Of a DNA stretch of 64,000 bases, positions 22,140 to 33,849 are shown piece after piece. The notes below the pieces were generated by a model. That model made no database searches, was not told the origin of the DNA, and saw only the letters and a program-made list of their open reading frames with translations. Origin of the DNA: Notamacropus eugenii (lineage: Eukaryota > Chordata > Mammalia > Diprotodontia > Macropodidae). How positions within the stretch are numbered: position 1 is the stretch's first letter; each line of letters opens with the position of its first letter. The stretch spans positions 223,497,528-223,561,527 of the forward strand of contig NC_092876.1 in assembly GCF_028372415.1 (NCBI RefSeq), read 5' to 3'. A program made the position numbers and the translations under genes.

Positions 22140-23560
22140 TGAGGCTCACAACCAGGAAACATGGGTGGTCAAGTCAAGTCAAATCTCCAGCACTATCTTT
22201 TCTCATGGTGTCCTCAGGCTGCTCCTTATTGAGCACAACATATGTCTGACAGTTGACTGAAGTGGACACCCTGGACCTGCTCAGCTAAGCAACTGGGTCC
22301 TGACTGCTATGGCCAATTCTTCCTTAAAACCACAGATCCTCAACTGTCTCTCTAACTCACCAGGCCTGTTCTCTGCTAGAAGCAGTGTCTCCTACTGGAC
22401 AACTAGGATTGCAAGACATAACGGCTGTTTTGGAAGGGAGGGGGAGAAATCCATTCTCCCTCTCTACCCCTTTCCTTAGGTAGAGGTTAGTAGGAAAGGC
22501 AGAAAGCAATATCCTCTTCTCAAGAGCTGGCTCTCCTCTTGACCACCAGAGATCATACTAATTGAAGTTGTGTCCTGCCTTGATGGTATCTGAGAGCTGA
22601 CCACTTACTGTGTGCAGTGTATCAAGGATGTGGCCTTTCATTAGACAACTAATGGCAAGCTGGCTCTCTAACTTGATCAGAAAGAATATCTTCATACTTC
22701 ATGAAGGCTTAATAATGTTAAAATCTGCCTTTGCACTTCTTTTAATACCTAATTTCTGTTCTGTGTCCCTTTTGTGATTTACTCTATGAAATTAGGTGGG
22801 GAAAGTGGAGGGGGTGTATAGTTGATTGGAAATATTCTGACTCCCTCCTTGGAACCATGATTTAGTTTTATAACCATTCATCAGGATTTAGCTATAAACA
22901 CAAAATGTGCACATATGAAAAGTCCTCTGTGGGGATGCAAGAAGATAAGAATATGCCTTAAAGATATGCAGCACAGGATGCTGTTTGGCTCCAGTCAAAG
23001 ACATGCTCCCCCCTCCAAATCCATGCTAAAAGTGAACAGAAGAAAAGTGCCAACAGCATTCCAGGAGGCGAGGAAGGAGAAAAAAACCATGACCATCAAC
23101 CTTCGCAAGTGAAAATCACTCCTTACTCACCATTTTGAAGCAATATTACATTCACTTGAAATTTTAAAAAAGTAAATGACAAGTCGTTTATATATCCCTT
23201 CGTATCCAGCTGCCTGAGAATAAGTGCAGACTTTAACATTAGAAAGATCCCAGTGGGTTGGGGGACAGTTACTACATAGATGTCCTATATTTTAATCTAG
23301 AGGCACTGAATGTGAGTCATCAGAGGCCTTTTTAAAAGGCAGGAGGAAGAATCTGAGACTGGTGGCTTTTATTTCAGAGGACAAAGCACAGAAGATGGTG
23401 AATCCAGGGACCCAACAAAGAGGATGGAATAAATCTCAGGAGAGACACCCACACCCACAGCATCATGGAGATCTCTCTGGGTAGGGGAAAAAAATCTCTT
23501 CACTCCCAAACCGTTCAGATTTTTGTCTACCGTACCTTCATTATAAAAGAAAGCAAGTGC
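22140..23560. other. Repeat-poor noncoding DNA, no gene seen
   Basis: No interspersed repeat is recognised. Composition is less AT-rich than average. Open frames are at most about 65 codons. The adjoining stretch up to 23930 includes a longer minus-strand frame crossing a CA repeat, which is not convincing. Confidence 0.5.
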
Positions 23561-23574
23561 ACTCGAGCACACAA

Positions 23575-23611
23575 ATACACACACACACATGCACACATGC
23601 ACGCACGCACC
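23575..23611. repeat. CA/CG-rich dinucleotide repeat
   Basis: Interrupted (CA)n with GCAC variants ('cacatgcacgcacgcacc'). It lies about 320 bp from an interrupted (TG)n, so the two form an inverted pair. Confidence 0.85.
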
Positions 23612-23928
23612 ATGCCTGTCAGACTGGCAGCCAGGCTGCCTGCAGCCTACGGTACTGAGAGGAAGGAGTCCATGCAGCGCAGGATGTTTGATGAGTAACT
23701 CAGCAGCAACCTGAACCTCATGGTCAGAGCCTGCTGGCGTGCACGCCCCACCGTACTGAGAGACAGATGGAGGTGATGAGCTGGGGATGGCTTCCAGTGC
23801 AGATGGGGTGTGGAGAAGGTGGCTTGTTAATAACAAGGCTGCTTCAAGCAACTTCCTGTCAGCAGTTAAAGTTTCAGGATCATGGAGTTGTGGCTCCTGA
23901 AAATTGCTGCAGGACTAACATCAGTGTT

Positions 23929-24000
23929 GATGTGTGTGTGTGTGTGCATGCGTGTGTGTGCATGAGTGTGTATGTGTGTGTGTGTGCGTGTATGTGTGTG
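23929..24000. repeat. Interrupted (TG)n microsatellite
   Basis: TG run with CATG, CGTG and TATG interruptions. Alternating purine-pyrimidine DNA of this kind can adopt Z-form. Open frames over it are by-products. Confidence 0.92.
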
Positions 24001-24032
24001 GTCTTTTAAGAAAGGACTAAGATTCACCCTCT

Positions 24033-24118
24033 GAAGAAGGAACCACTCTAGTACCTTTGCCAACAAAACCCCCCAAAAGCATTGCAAAAAGTCAGACACA
24101 GAACAATGAAGATTCAAT
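24033..24118 (+). repeat. Marsupial SINE 3' fragment
   Basis: 'ggaaccactctagtaccttt' and 'gcaaaaagtcagacacag' are the last part of the tRNA-derived SINE, directly after the TG repeat. Confidence 0.65.
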
Positions 24119-24294
24119 GTAGAAACCAAGGGAATATAGCAAAGTAAACCGATGGAACAAGACTGAAATTTGATACAATTTTACATTTTCTACATTGGAT
24201 AGCCTGAATGTTTTTCCCATAGACAAACATCCAGTTCCTACCCTACACTCCCCCATACTCATACCCATACATTCTGTTTATATGGCTAAATAGG

Positions 24295-24545
24295 TCTTTT
24301 CTATGTGCCAGGCATTGTGATAAGTTTTGGGTTACTAAGAAAAACGGCACCTGGCCTCACGGATTTTACATTCTAATAGGAAACTACATAAAAAGTAGAC
24401 ATGAATAACCTTAAAGGAGAATAAATCAGCAGCTAGAGGTTTGTGGAAGGTGGAAGGTGATGTTTGAGCCTTGGTAAAGGAGGCCAGGCATTCTGACACA
24501 TATACAGTGTTTCTTAGGGAAATTTTAAGATTACCAACCACGCTA
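24295..24545 (-). repeat. L2-like LINE 3' end, antisense
   Basis: 'tatgtgccaggcattgtgat', 'cacggattttacattctaat' and 'gtggaaggtggaaggtgatg' follow the antisense 3' end of the same L2-like family as 8612-9470. Confidence 0.65.
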
Positions 24546-24647
24546 AGCAAACTCTAAAAATGTCCTCAAACATTCCCCTCTCACTTTTTTTTTCCTAGTG
24601 GAAAAGTATTCTTTTCCAAGGTCATTCACTGTCAAAGTACAATTTCA

Positions 24648-25587
24648 ATCTATAATCATATGAAAAAATGCTCTAAATCACTTTTGATTAGAGAGATGCA
24701 AATCAAAACAACTCTGAGGTACCACATCACACCTATGAGACTGGCAAACATGACAGAACAGGAAAATCATAAATGTTGGAGAGGATGTAGGAGAGTTGGA
24801 ACACTAATTCATTGTTGGTGGAGCTGTGAGCTCATCCAACCATTCTAGAGAGCTATTTGGAACTATGCCCAAAGGGCTACAAAAATGTGCATACCCTTTG
24901 ACCTAGCAAAATCACTTCTAGGACTGTATCCCCAAGAGATCACAAAAAATGGGAAAGGGTCCCTTGTACAAAAATATTTATAGCAGTACTCTTTGTAGTT
25001 GCCAAAAACTGAAAATCAAGGGGATACCCATCAATTGGGGAATGGCTGGATAAATTATGGTATATGAATGTAATGGAATACTACTGTGCTATAAGAAGTG
25101 ATGAACAAGAAGATTTCAGAGAGGCCTGGGAAGACTTATATGATCTGATGCTGAGTGAAAGGAGCAGAACCAGGAGAACTTTGTGCACAGCAACGACCAC
25201 AGTGCTCAAGAGTTTTTTCTGCTAGACTTGGATCTTCATAGCAATGCAAGGACGTTAAAAAAAAAAAAAAATTCGCAATGGTCTTCTAAGGCAAAATGCC
25301 TTCCACATTCAGAGAAAGAGCTATGGAATTCAATTGCAGAATGTAGCAGATCATTTTTTTGTTTTGTTTTGTGTGTGTGTGCATTATGTTTTGGTTTGTT
25401 ATATGATTTCTCCCATTTATTTTAGTTCTTTTACACAGCATGACTATAGTGAAAATGTATTCAATAGGAATGTATGTGTAGATCCTATATAGAATTTGTA
25501 TGTCATCTTGCAGGGTGAGGTGGGGGGTAGGTGGGGGAAAAAAATCTAAGTTTTATGGTAGTCATTGTAGAGCATTAAAAACGAGAA
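24648..25587 (+). mobile_element. 5'-truncated L1 insertion, 940 bp
   Basis: Bounded by a perfect 14-bp target duplication AAAGTACAATTTCA (24634-24647 and 25588-25601). Contents are the L1 ORF2 C-terminus followed by a marsupial-type L1 3' untranslated region with a G-rich patch ('gggtgaggtggggggtagg' near 25513). The 5' truncation and duplication are classic for target-primed reverse transcription. Confidence 0.93.
24660..25180 (+). pseudogene. L1 ORF2 C-terminal remnant
   Basis: The open part (24660-24848, 62 codons) includes [20 protein letters not shown] and the cysteine-histidine motif CWRGC...HCWWSC, which match the C-terminal domain of mammalian L1 ORF2 protein (reverse transcriptase and endonuclease). 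Beyond the first stop, later frame pieces keep IFIAVLF and MEYYCAI, also ORF2 signatures. Stops and frameshifts make it dead. It belongs to the truncated L1 around it. Confidence 0.9.
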
Positions 25588-25601
25588 AAAGTACAATTTC
25601 A

Positions 25602-25929
25602 GTATATGGAACTGACTTATATAGATTGTGGTGGGAGGAGGAACTATGCCAGCTTCAAAAGTAATTACTCCCCAAGTCCAAGGAAAATCAGTTGTCAGCA
25701 TTCCATAGTGGGAAGGACCAATGGTGGCCATTCACTAGGCTTTCTATTACATTCATTCATAAAGAGAATGTCATCTCCAAAAATGAGGGGCAGTATAGAT
25801 TGACCAGCAGTTTTTAAATAAAGCATGTTTTAATGAGATTTTTAAAAAAGATGACTTTTAATAATAGTTCACATTTATATGGCAGTTGACTTATTCCCAA
25901 GCAGTTTTCTCTTCCCATCTCTGAAATAA
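25602..25929. other. Noncoding DNA, nothing recognised
   Basis: Unique-looking sequence between an L1 and a MIR cluster. No gene or repeat identified. Confidence 0.4.
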
Positions 25930-26155
25930 GAAGTACTAATATTGTGGGAAGCAGCACAGACACAAGGGAGAGTCCGGACTTTGGAGCCAGAAGAATTGGA
26001 TTCAAATCTTTCAGATCTTGCCTCTGATGTTTACATACATAAGTTTGGGCAGGGCCAGTTACTTAATTTCTTTATATATCTCCAAAGTCCTTATCTATGA
26101 AAGGGAAGTATTGAAGTAGATGATCTTTAAAATTCTGCCACTGAATCTATGATTC
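25930..26155 (+). repeat. MIR/THER-type SINE
   Basis: 'gactttggagccagaagaat', 'gcctctgatgtttacat', 'gggccagttacttaatttc' and the end 'cactgaatctatgattct' mark a near full-length sense copy. Confidence 0.75.
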
Positions 26156-26156
26156 T

Positions 26157-26300
26157 ATTATCCCCACTTTACAGATAGAGAAACTGAGCTTCAGATAATT
26201 TAATTAACTTGCTCAGAAGCACTAGTAAGTGCAAGCTAGAGACAAGGTTTGAATCGAGATATTGTAACTCTGAGTCCATGCTTTTTCTGTTACACCATAT
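26157..26300 (-). repeat. MIR-type SINE
   Basis: 'ccccactttacagatagag', 'aacttgctcagaagcac' and 'ctctgagtccatgcttttt' show an antisense copy abutting the sense copy at 25930-26155. Confidence 0.75.
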
Positions 26301-26404
26301 TTAGTTATCAACCAGTTTTAACTAGGAGCAAGAGTGGAATGGGTATGGGGGGGAGGGGTGTTCATTTGTTTTTCCTCTAGTCTACCAAGTTAAAAAAAAA
26401 TAAG

Positions 26405-26490
26405 CCTGAGTCCTGACTCTTCCACTTACAAGCAGGTGGACTTCACTAGGCCTCAGTTTCCTTATTTGCAAAATGAAGATAATATTCAAT
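26405..26490 (+). repeat. MIR-type SINE fragment
   Basis: 'cctgactcttccacttaca' and 'aggcctcagtttccttattt' are the central MIR core on the plus strand. Confidence 0.7.
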
Positions 26491-28035
26491 TAACTCACCA
26501 GGTGGTGCTACTGTCCAGTTTCCTTCTTGGTGACAAAGGCTCAAGAGCTGGACATCCCACACTTACCCAAATGCTTTTACACTCCACTCAACACCTGGGG
26601 GTGCTCAAGGGAAATACCATGTTCTCTTTGATCTCTGAGTTGCTAATTCTATTTCCCACCTATTTTTTTTCTTGTGGGTGGCAGTGATCTTGTTATCATA
26701 GGAGTGAGAACTTTGTGGTTCTCTCCAATTCAACTCTTTTGTCACCTTCCCCTATAGGTTGAAAGATTCTTGGTCTCTTCCCTAATGCATCTCCATTCTG
26801 AGGACTCACATGACATGAATGTTATTTTGATGGAAATGACCAACAAAAGATAGTTTGTCAATATTATCTTTTCTTTACTCCTGAACAAAGAAGAAAAATA
26901 AATGAAATAAAAACATATATTGGAAGATATACTTCACAGGATAATAAGCATACAAGCAAATGCTCCTAGATCAAAGTGCCACATAACCAGTATATAAAAG
27001 TGAGCCAATTTAATTCTCAGGTACAATTCAGATGCCTAGACTCAGTTGTTCCCTAACCAGTGGCTCCTAACAGATGAAAAAAAGAATGCCCCCAATGCTG
27101 ACAATTACCAAATGTGCCCAATGTCAGAGGGAATAAGTGTCTCCCTTTCGGTTTCCCACTAGGGACTTCTGAACACATCAGACCACTCAGACCAAGGGAC
27201 CTGAGCAGCTGGGTGGCTCCTAATGACAGCCTCATGGATGTTATCTTCTGCTGGCCATTGTCACTGGCAGTAACCTCTGATCCTGCCCTCCAAACTGCTT
27301 GATCCTTTTGTCTTTTTGACATGGAAGGAATGGGGAAGTGGTATCAAAGACAGGTTAGGCATGGGTGGGTACTAATTAGTCCCCATTACCTTACCTCAAA
27401 CCTAGAATCACTATTCCTCAAGCGTTTGCTCTAGCTTATAGGATCTCCCAGCAATTCTAGTCCCCAACCAAACTTCTGCTCTTTTCCTGACATATTGGGA
27501 AGCCTGAGATACAGCCCATATAACCAACTACAATTTAGATATAATTCCCCACTAATACCTGTGTGGGCAACCTTACAGAATTGCTACAGAGATCAAATGC
27601 AATAATGTGCATGGAAGTACTTTTTGATCCTAAAGTCCTACAGAGACAATGCCTACTAATATGAATGTAAAATAATACCAGTTTCAAAATAAATTTTCTG
27701 TAACAAAATGTATTAGTCCAGTTCTTTATCCAAGCTGTACTGAGGAGTCCTGAAAGTTTCCATTAGAGACAAACACTTACAGAAGCAATGATTTCCTTGT
27801 CCTGGGTCCACCAGTTCAGATTACAACTCCCCTGTGACTTCTCAGGAAAAGACTTTCAATGGCTGGGATTTAAAGCCTTGTCACCTTGGTAGGGACTCCT
27901 TGTCCTTGTATTTTGCTGACATAGCCTTCAAAACCCAGCAGTATGTACGTGCCCGATGGAGGCATCAGAATAGGATTTTAGTGGAGAAAATGAACCAAAG
28001 AAATGCTCAACACTTTAAGCACAAGGAAGACAGCA
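26491..28035. other. Mostly unique noncoding DNA
   Basis: No gene is recognised; short open frames on both strands near 27053-27322 overlap each other and have no domain. 27545-27640 carries a weak MIR 3' tail. Contains ordinary AT-rich DNA otherwise. Confidence 0.45.
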
Positions 28036-28142
28036 TGGTGCAGTAAGAAGAGAAGTGGCCTAGGAGCCAAAAGGCTGAAGTTCAAATCTCAGCTTTGACG
28101 AAACTAGCTATATGACCTTGGGCAAATCAACTAAACTTCCAC
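28036..28142 (+). repeat. MIR-type SINE 5' half
   Basis: 'gtggcctaggagccaaaag', 'gttcaaatctcagctttga' and 'tatgaccttgggcaaatc' mark the head and core; it stops at a C-rich run (28140-28165). Confidence 0.75.
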
Positions 28143-28165
28143 CACCACCTCCCCCCGCCCCCCTT

Positions 28166-29494
28166 CATCCGTTTCCTTTTTAATGCGTGGTTAGGGATGA
28201 ACTCTTCCAAATCAAAGTTTCTAAGATATGATAAGGTATACAGATTTATATATTTAATTGCTTTAAATCCTAGCACATTCAATATATTACTTTTGTTTTT
28301 CATGATGGTTAGTTTTTCTATTTTAATGATTTTTTTCAGTGAAATGAGGAAAAAAAAAACACCTCCTTACATATTTTCCTACATTTGATTAGTTTTGATA
28401 AAATATCCAAGGCCCACGATAACTGATGTAGAACTTAAAACTAGGAGAAACTAGCATTCAGAGTCAAGTGATCTTTAAAACAACAGTGACGTACACAACA
28501 ACAACAACACATTTTAAATATAAAATGAGGAAGGAAGGTCTGTTTCAGGGGTTATTGGAAAGTGACAATCTAATTACACACTGTTTTCCTGGCATCCTGT
28601 CATGGATTAAATGCATACAACTCCTACATGACTGTATTCCTTTCTTTAAGGTCTTTCTTTAAGTCACAATAAAACTTATAACAGTCATTAGTGGGGTGAG
28701 CCATCACCTACAAATGTTCAGGATAAGTTAAGGTTACCCCGAATTGAACTGAGACTGTTCAGAGATGACAAATAAGTACAACCATAATTTCCACCACTGT
28801 TCCACTGGTTTTACAAAATGGGCAATATCTGTGGATTCTAGAATAGTTCAAAGACTTGAGGTGGATAGGGGAGGGGACTCAAACTGCACCATCTGACATC
28901 AGTTTGAGGGTTATACCAACGTTTGCCATCCTTTTGGATGGCATGTTTTCTTGTATTCTGGTCCTCTGAAACACTAAAATCCTGATTGCAAGAAGAGTTT
29001 GAAATGTGAGGAAAGTTCATTACTAAACTGTTTTACAAAAGAAAAATTACAGATTCTGAGTGGTAGATGTTATGTTATGATGAAGGCTTCATTAAGGATC
29101 TTCATCATTAACTTTTAAAAAGTCTGAATTTTAAAAGTCTGAAAAATTGTTGATAGTCTTCTATCATAAACTAGTTGGTTGCATAACAAGTTTTGGGGCA
29201 GAATTCAAACCTAAATTTCTACTGATTTCCAATGCAGCACAAGAGAAGCCAAATGGTGTTACTGAGAGTCAGAGATGACAGACAACCGGACAGCAATAAT
29301 TCTTTCCACTAAAACACCTTATCCCCTGGAGGTCTACCGTAGATGGTCTAATTCAAGAAACAAAGGAAATGTTAACTACCTCAAAACATCTCCTACCCAT
29401 TATGATGTACCAAGCTCAAGGTACCTAAGAAACACCTTGGGTTAAGGAAAATGTTGACTTAGAGAAGTTCCTATTAATAAATATCTATCCTTAT
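28166..29494. other. Noncoding DNA, nothing recognised
   Basis: AT-rich, with a short (CAA)n at 28495-28509. No repeat family or coding region could be supported. Confidence 0.45.
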
Positions 29495-29692
29495 ATGGTC
29501 ATAGATTTAGAGCTGGAAGGGAATTTAGAGATTATCTACTATAGTCATTAGACTCTCATTTTACAGAAAAGGAAACTCAGACCCAAAGAGGAGAAATGGC
29601 TTGCCAAGGTCACAAAGGTTGTTAATAGAGTTGGGATTCAAACTTGTTTCCTCTGACTCTAAACCCACCAGTCTTTCCACTTTATCACTACC
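29495..29692 (-). repeat. MIR/THER-type SINE
   Basis: Starts 'tcatagatttagagctgga', then 'ttacagaaaaggaaactcag' and 'cttgccaaggtcacaaagg', ending 'ccagtctttccactttatc'. Near full length, antisense. Confidence 0.85.
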
Positions 29693-29724
29693 TACTCACG
29701 AAAATATAAGCTCTTTGAGGGCAG

Positions 29725-29832
29725 GATGTATATGCAAATATATACCTACAAACATATATATATATATGTGTATATATATATCCATATATATGCATACATA
29801 CATACTCACACATATATACACATGTATTAACA
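29725..29832. repeat. Degenerate (TA)n/(TACA)n simple repeat
   Basis: TATA-rich tract with TATATG and CATACA variants. Open frames over it in both directions are by-products. Confidence 0.85.
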
Positions 29833-29989
29833 CACATTTGTCTTGATGTCTTAGCACTTAGCATAGACCTTATACATAGGGCTAGGGATACTGACCGGAC
29901 TCTTGAGTTCATTGGTTTAGAGAGTTCCTAGGTGAGTAAGCTCAAACTAATGCAGATCTACACCTACTCTGTAACATATCTTAGAGAAT

Positions 29990-30112
29990 TTCTCTGAACA
30001 GTAAGAGGTGCCCAGAGTCACATAGGCAGTATTTGTCAGTGGCAGGACTTGAATCCAGTTCTTCCTGGCTTCCAAACCTGCTCCCTGCATCTTCCACAAT
30101 GCAGTTTCTTGC
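29990..30112 (-). repeat. MIR-type SINE fragment
   Basis: 'gcccagagtcacataggcag', 'aggacttgaatccagttctt' and 'tgcatcttccacaat' show the antisense MIR core and head. Confidence 0.7.
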
Positions 30113-31089
30113 AAATATCTGATTAATTAAATTGAAAATGGTAATATGTTAAGCCATTATCATCCACTAAAACTTGTGTCAAGGATTAGTTTATTGGAAC
30201 TTGAGGGCATGAGGCACAAGACGAATTCCCACTAAAGGAGGTTAGGACGAATCTAGATGCACAGTCAGAAAGTTCGGGCCAGTGTTACTGAGGAGGCTCC
30301 AGGCATCCAGAGGACATCCTCAGGGTGCCTGGGAATGCCAAACTTCAAAAGCAAACTTTGCTTACTTAACAATTTGGTCTGGAGCCAGGCCTTGTTCTCG
30401 TTAAAGTTTAATCTTAGTTTGCTCCCCAGTGTACTAGGAGCTATCCAGAATCAATGGACACAAAGACACCTCATCGTCCTCCCCAACCAGTGTTTACCAA
30501 GCACCATTGCAGCCAAGGCCCTGAACGAGGAGCTGCTGGACGGTACATAAATTAGAAGCATGAACCTTACAGCCAGAAGTCGATGTCAGGGGTATGTAAA
30601 ACCGAGTCAAATGTTTTTTGCCAACTATTATACAAATGGACTTTTAAAAGATATTGTCCATAGGCTTCCCATGTAATTATTTTTTAGAAGATTGTCTTTG
30701 AGCAGACAGAGGGAGTGTTGATGTGAAAAGGGAAAAAGAAATGATGAAGGAAAGCAGCCAGTCTGCCTCTCTAATGCTGCTGCTAATCTTTTCCTTGCTG
30801 CAAGGGCAGACTCTCAGCAGCCCTAAGAACCAATGCCAATAGAGTGAAGAAGGGGAGAAGGAAACACAAGGAAAAGGAGGTAAAGGGGGGTAGTGGTGAT
30901 GAAAGGGATTTTGGCACCAGCATGTTTGCTTTCAATTTTCCACATATCATTCCACTGAATTCCTACTTTATTTGCTTTTCATTTATATGTCCTTTCCCCA
31001 TCCAGACTAAAATGATACAAATTAGAATACAAATCATTCTTCCTCAGTGAACAGTGATTTAGGAGTGGGGTAGAGTTTACAGTTTAAAC
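30113..31089. other. Noncoding DNA with an unassigned 97-codon frame
   Basis: A plus-strand open frame at 30257-30550 spans 97 codons, ending AAKALNEELLDGT. Its last part has coding-like GC use, but I recognise no family and see no supporting splice or domain pattern. The rest is AT-rich with purine-rich patches at 30840-30900. Confidence 0.35.
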
Positions 31090-31291
31090 CAGAGGTGTCC
31101 AACATACTGCCTGCAACACTCCTTAATAGCACCCTAACCAGATTAAACATTTAATTGGGAAGTATTTGACAAAATAAATAAAAATACACTAGACCATAGA
31201 TAACATGAATATGTTCTTTTACAAATCAATATGTAGCCTGTAGAGATCCTCAGATACAGTTAAGTGTTCCTATTTGAATTTGACACCACTG
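31090..31291. mobile_element. hAT-type non-autonomous transposon, 202 bp
   Basis: Ends CAGAGGTGTCCAACA and, inverted, CAGTGGTGTCAAATT. Flanks GTTTAAAC (31082-31089) and CTTTAAAC (31292-31299) are an 8-bp target duplication with one mismatch. The interior is AT-rich and non-coding. It is a different family from the element at 16596. Confidence 0.87.
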
Positions 31292-31316
31292 CTTTAAACT
31301 ATCCATGCCCATATTT

Positions 31317-31318
<2 letters not shown>

Positions 31319-31366
<48 letters not shown>
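31319..31366. repeat. (AC)n microsatellite
   Basis: About 24 AC units followed by a C-rich variant. Starts about 27 bp after the end of the hAT element. Confidence 0.96.
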
Positions 31367-31368
<2 letters not shown>

Positions 31369-31399
31369 CACACCATGCCACCCATGATAAATGAATCAG

Positions 31400-32264
31400 A
31401 TAAATTTATTTATAAATAGTTATTGATCTGGAGCCTTCCACAGAGAACTGCCTATCTCCACACTATACCTGAATGCCCTGGTTTACCTTTAGTTCAGCTG
31501 AAACATCTATAAAATGATGTGTTGCTAGATGGTTATCTATTAAGTCTTTTTTTTTTTCCTAAAGAGGTTCAAGACTATGGGTTAACCAGATACCTCAGAG
31601 AGCTAGAAATTATTCACCAATTTGGGTACCAGATGTCTGTTCCTGACATAGCTGTGTGGTTCATTTTAGGATAAATCATCCCACACAAGTCTTCTCTATA
31701 CTAGAACTGCCCAGCAGGTAATATGAACCCCGCCTGTGAATCTGCCAGTTTCTTGACAGCCACTGAGGTGGATTTTACACTCTGTGGGGATGTCAGCTTC
31801 CAGGGAGTTCAAATCGAAGGCCTAGTGAAAGCAAACTCTCTGTCAGAGATTCTGCCTGTCAGAAATGCTTGGCCAGATAGATTGAGTCCTGCCCTGATGT
31901 GTCCTGACTCTAGTAGAGATTTTGAGAAGACAGGAAATCACACAAAATTTTCTTCCTAGCTATTCCCACCCGACTGAAACAGAGACCAGGAAGGGAAGAT
32001 GGTTGCACCAGGAAAGTCGGAGATCCATGGTAAGACAATGGTGCTCTGGCCTGGTCACTCATGCTCTCTGGAGCATTCCCTTTCAATGTTTAGTTCCCGA
32101 AATTCCACCTTCTCCCTAAGTTTCTCTTGATTCAAATCAAGTTCTTTCCTATCTTCTCTCACTCTCTTTTAGGAAAGTAAATGGCCTTCTGTCTTCTGGG
32201 CTACAAGATAAGGAAGGTGGAATGCAATCTAAGCAAAGAATTAAAAGGGTCATGGATTTAGAGC
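31400..32264. other. Unique noncoding DNA, no gene seen
   Basis: No repeat recognised. 31720-32110 is less AT-rich than the surroundings, with short open frames but no domain. Confidence 0.45.
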
Positions 32265-32400
32265 TGGAATGAATGAATGAGGCACATATTAAGTACTCAC
32301 CAGGTGCAAATCGTTGTGTGCCAAGACTGGGGATACAAAGAAAAATAAGAGCCTCTGCTCTGAAGGAGCTCACATTCTAATGGGGATGGATACAACAACA
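32265..32400 (-). repeat. L2-like LINE 3' tail, antisense
   Basis: 'gaatgaatgaatgaggcaca', 'gtgccaagactggggataca' and 'aggagctcacattctaatgg' are the antisense 3' tail of the L2-like family. Confidence 0.75.
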
Positions 32401-32744
32401 CCTTAGGAAGCTTTCAGCTGCAAGTCAGATGAGAAAGACACATAGTCCTGGACTGTCGCCTTCAGGGTTTGAGGGGACATAGTGATGAAGACGGTGATGA
32501 TAGTTAGACCTGCCTAGCACATACAGCCTCCTGGCTCTTCAACAGGGTGCTTGCTGTTTCAGCTAGGGTGGTTTCCTGCCCTCTGGGTGGCAACTGGTCA
32601 GGAGAGTGGGCTCCTTCTCCACAGGAGCTGCTTCCCTGGTGGCAATTGTTTACCAGCTGCAGCTGGTAGTGATAAGGAAGGGCCTCAGAGGTATCCCTGT
32701 CCAGCCTCTTCTTTTTATACTTTACATATGACTGTACTGTTCCA
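32401..32744. other. Noncoding DNA, nothing recognised
   Basis: Short unique-looking stretch of moderate GC between an L2 tail and a SINE. Confidence 0.4.
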
Positions 32745-32985
32745 GTTGTTAAGTGGTTTCAGTCCTGTTTGACTCTTTGTGACCCCATTTGGGGTTTTCT
32801 TGGCAAAGATACTGGTTGGTCATTTCCTTCTCCAGCTTATTTTACAGATGAGGAAACTGAGGTAAACAGAGTTAAGTGACTTATCCAAGGTCACACAGCT
32901 AATAAGTGTCTGAAGCTATATTTGAACTTAGATCTTCCTGATTCTGTGTCCTGCACTTTATCCATTGCACCATTTACTTGCCTGA
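32745..32985 (-). mobile_element. Marsupial tRNA-derived SINE
   Basis: 'gactctttgtgaccccattt', 'cttggcaaagatactgg', 'attttacagatgaggaaact' and 'aaggtcacacagctaataag' mark a full-length antisense copy with low divergence. Confidence 0.9.
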
Positions 32986-33154
32986 AGAAATTGTAGCTTG
33001 TAGAAATTAAGGAACTTGTCCTTCAGTTTGTAGAAATTAACTTCTATTTAACTGCTGAAGCTAAGTGACTGTAATTAAGAAGCGACTCATGCAAGATTTG
33101 GACCCGGTTCATCTGACTCCATTTCCTGTTCTCTTTCTACTACTCCACAAGCAA

Positions 33155-33365
33155 GGTATAGGCAGCCAGGTGGCTTGAAGGATAGAGCACAAAGTATCTG
33201 AGTTCAGACTCAGCTTTAGACACTTATTAGCTGTATGACCCTGAGTAAGTCATTTAACCCTGTTTGCCACAGTTTCTCGTCTATAAAATGAAGCCACTTC
33301 AGTATCTTTGCAAGAAAACCTCAAATGGAGTCACAAATGGTTGGGCACGACTGAAACAACCCAAC
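33155..33365 (+). mobile_element. Marsupial tRNA-derived SINE with an internal deletion
   Basis: Sense copy from 'aggcagccaggtggcttg' to 'gggcacgactgaaacaac'. The normal block between 'ataaaatga' and 'ccacttcagtatctttgc' is shortened, so the 'gctggagaaggaaatggcaa' part is missing. Confidence 0.85.
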
Positions 33366-33514
33366 ATCATAGTCAAGATAAACAAGTGACACTCATCAGG
33401 GCCTGGCAGACTACCCAATTTTGTTGTAGGAATTCTGTTTTACAAATAGAAACCACATTCCTATCCTGCAGAGATCTGACACACACCCTTATTTTTTGTT
33501 ATAAAGAGTGTTTG

Positions 33515-33665
33515 GAGGCACCTAGATGGACGAGTGCATGGAAAACTGGCCCTGAAATCAGGAGGACCTGAGTTTAAATTCAGCCTTAGACACTTACTAG
33601 CTGTGTGATCCTGGGCAAGTCACTTAGCCCCAGTTGCCACCACAACCCCTCTCCCCTCCAAAAAG
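33515..33665 (+). mobile_element. Marsupial SINE, short subtype
   Basis: 'ctgaaatcaggaggacctga', 'tagctgtgtgatcctgggca' and 'cacttagccccagttgcc' show the subtype that ends soon after the core, without the GAGTCAGACATGACTGAA-type tail. Confidence 0.82.
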
Positions 33666-33849
33666 GGTATTTAACGAGTGAAAGCAATTTCTCTAAATAG
33701 AAGACAAAGAGAAATATGTCATACACAGGCTGCCTCTGTGCGACAGCCCATCTCTCCCCCTTTTTCCTCTCATATTTCACTACTATCATTTACTCACAGT
33801 GAACTTGAGATGAAATCTGGGAAACAGAAAATTGAATCGTAACATATAG

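Noticed and set aside
30257-30550. 97-codon frame ending with a coding-like segment
   Set aside because: The last dozen codons look plausible, but I recognise no family and see no splice sites or domain; kept only as a remark in the annotation.
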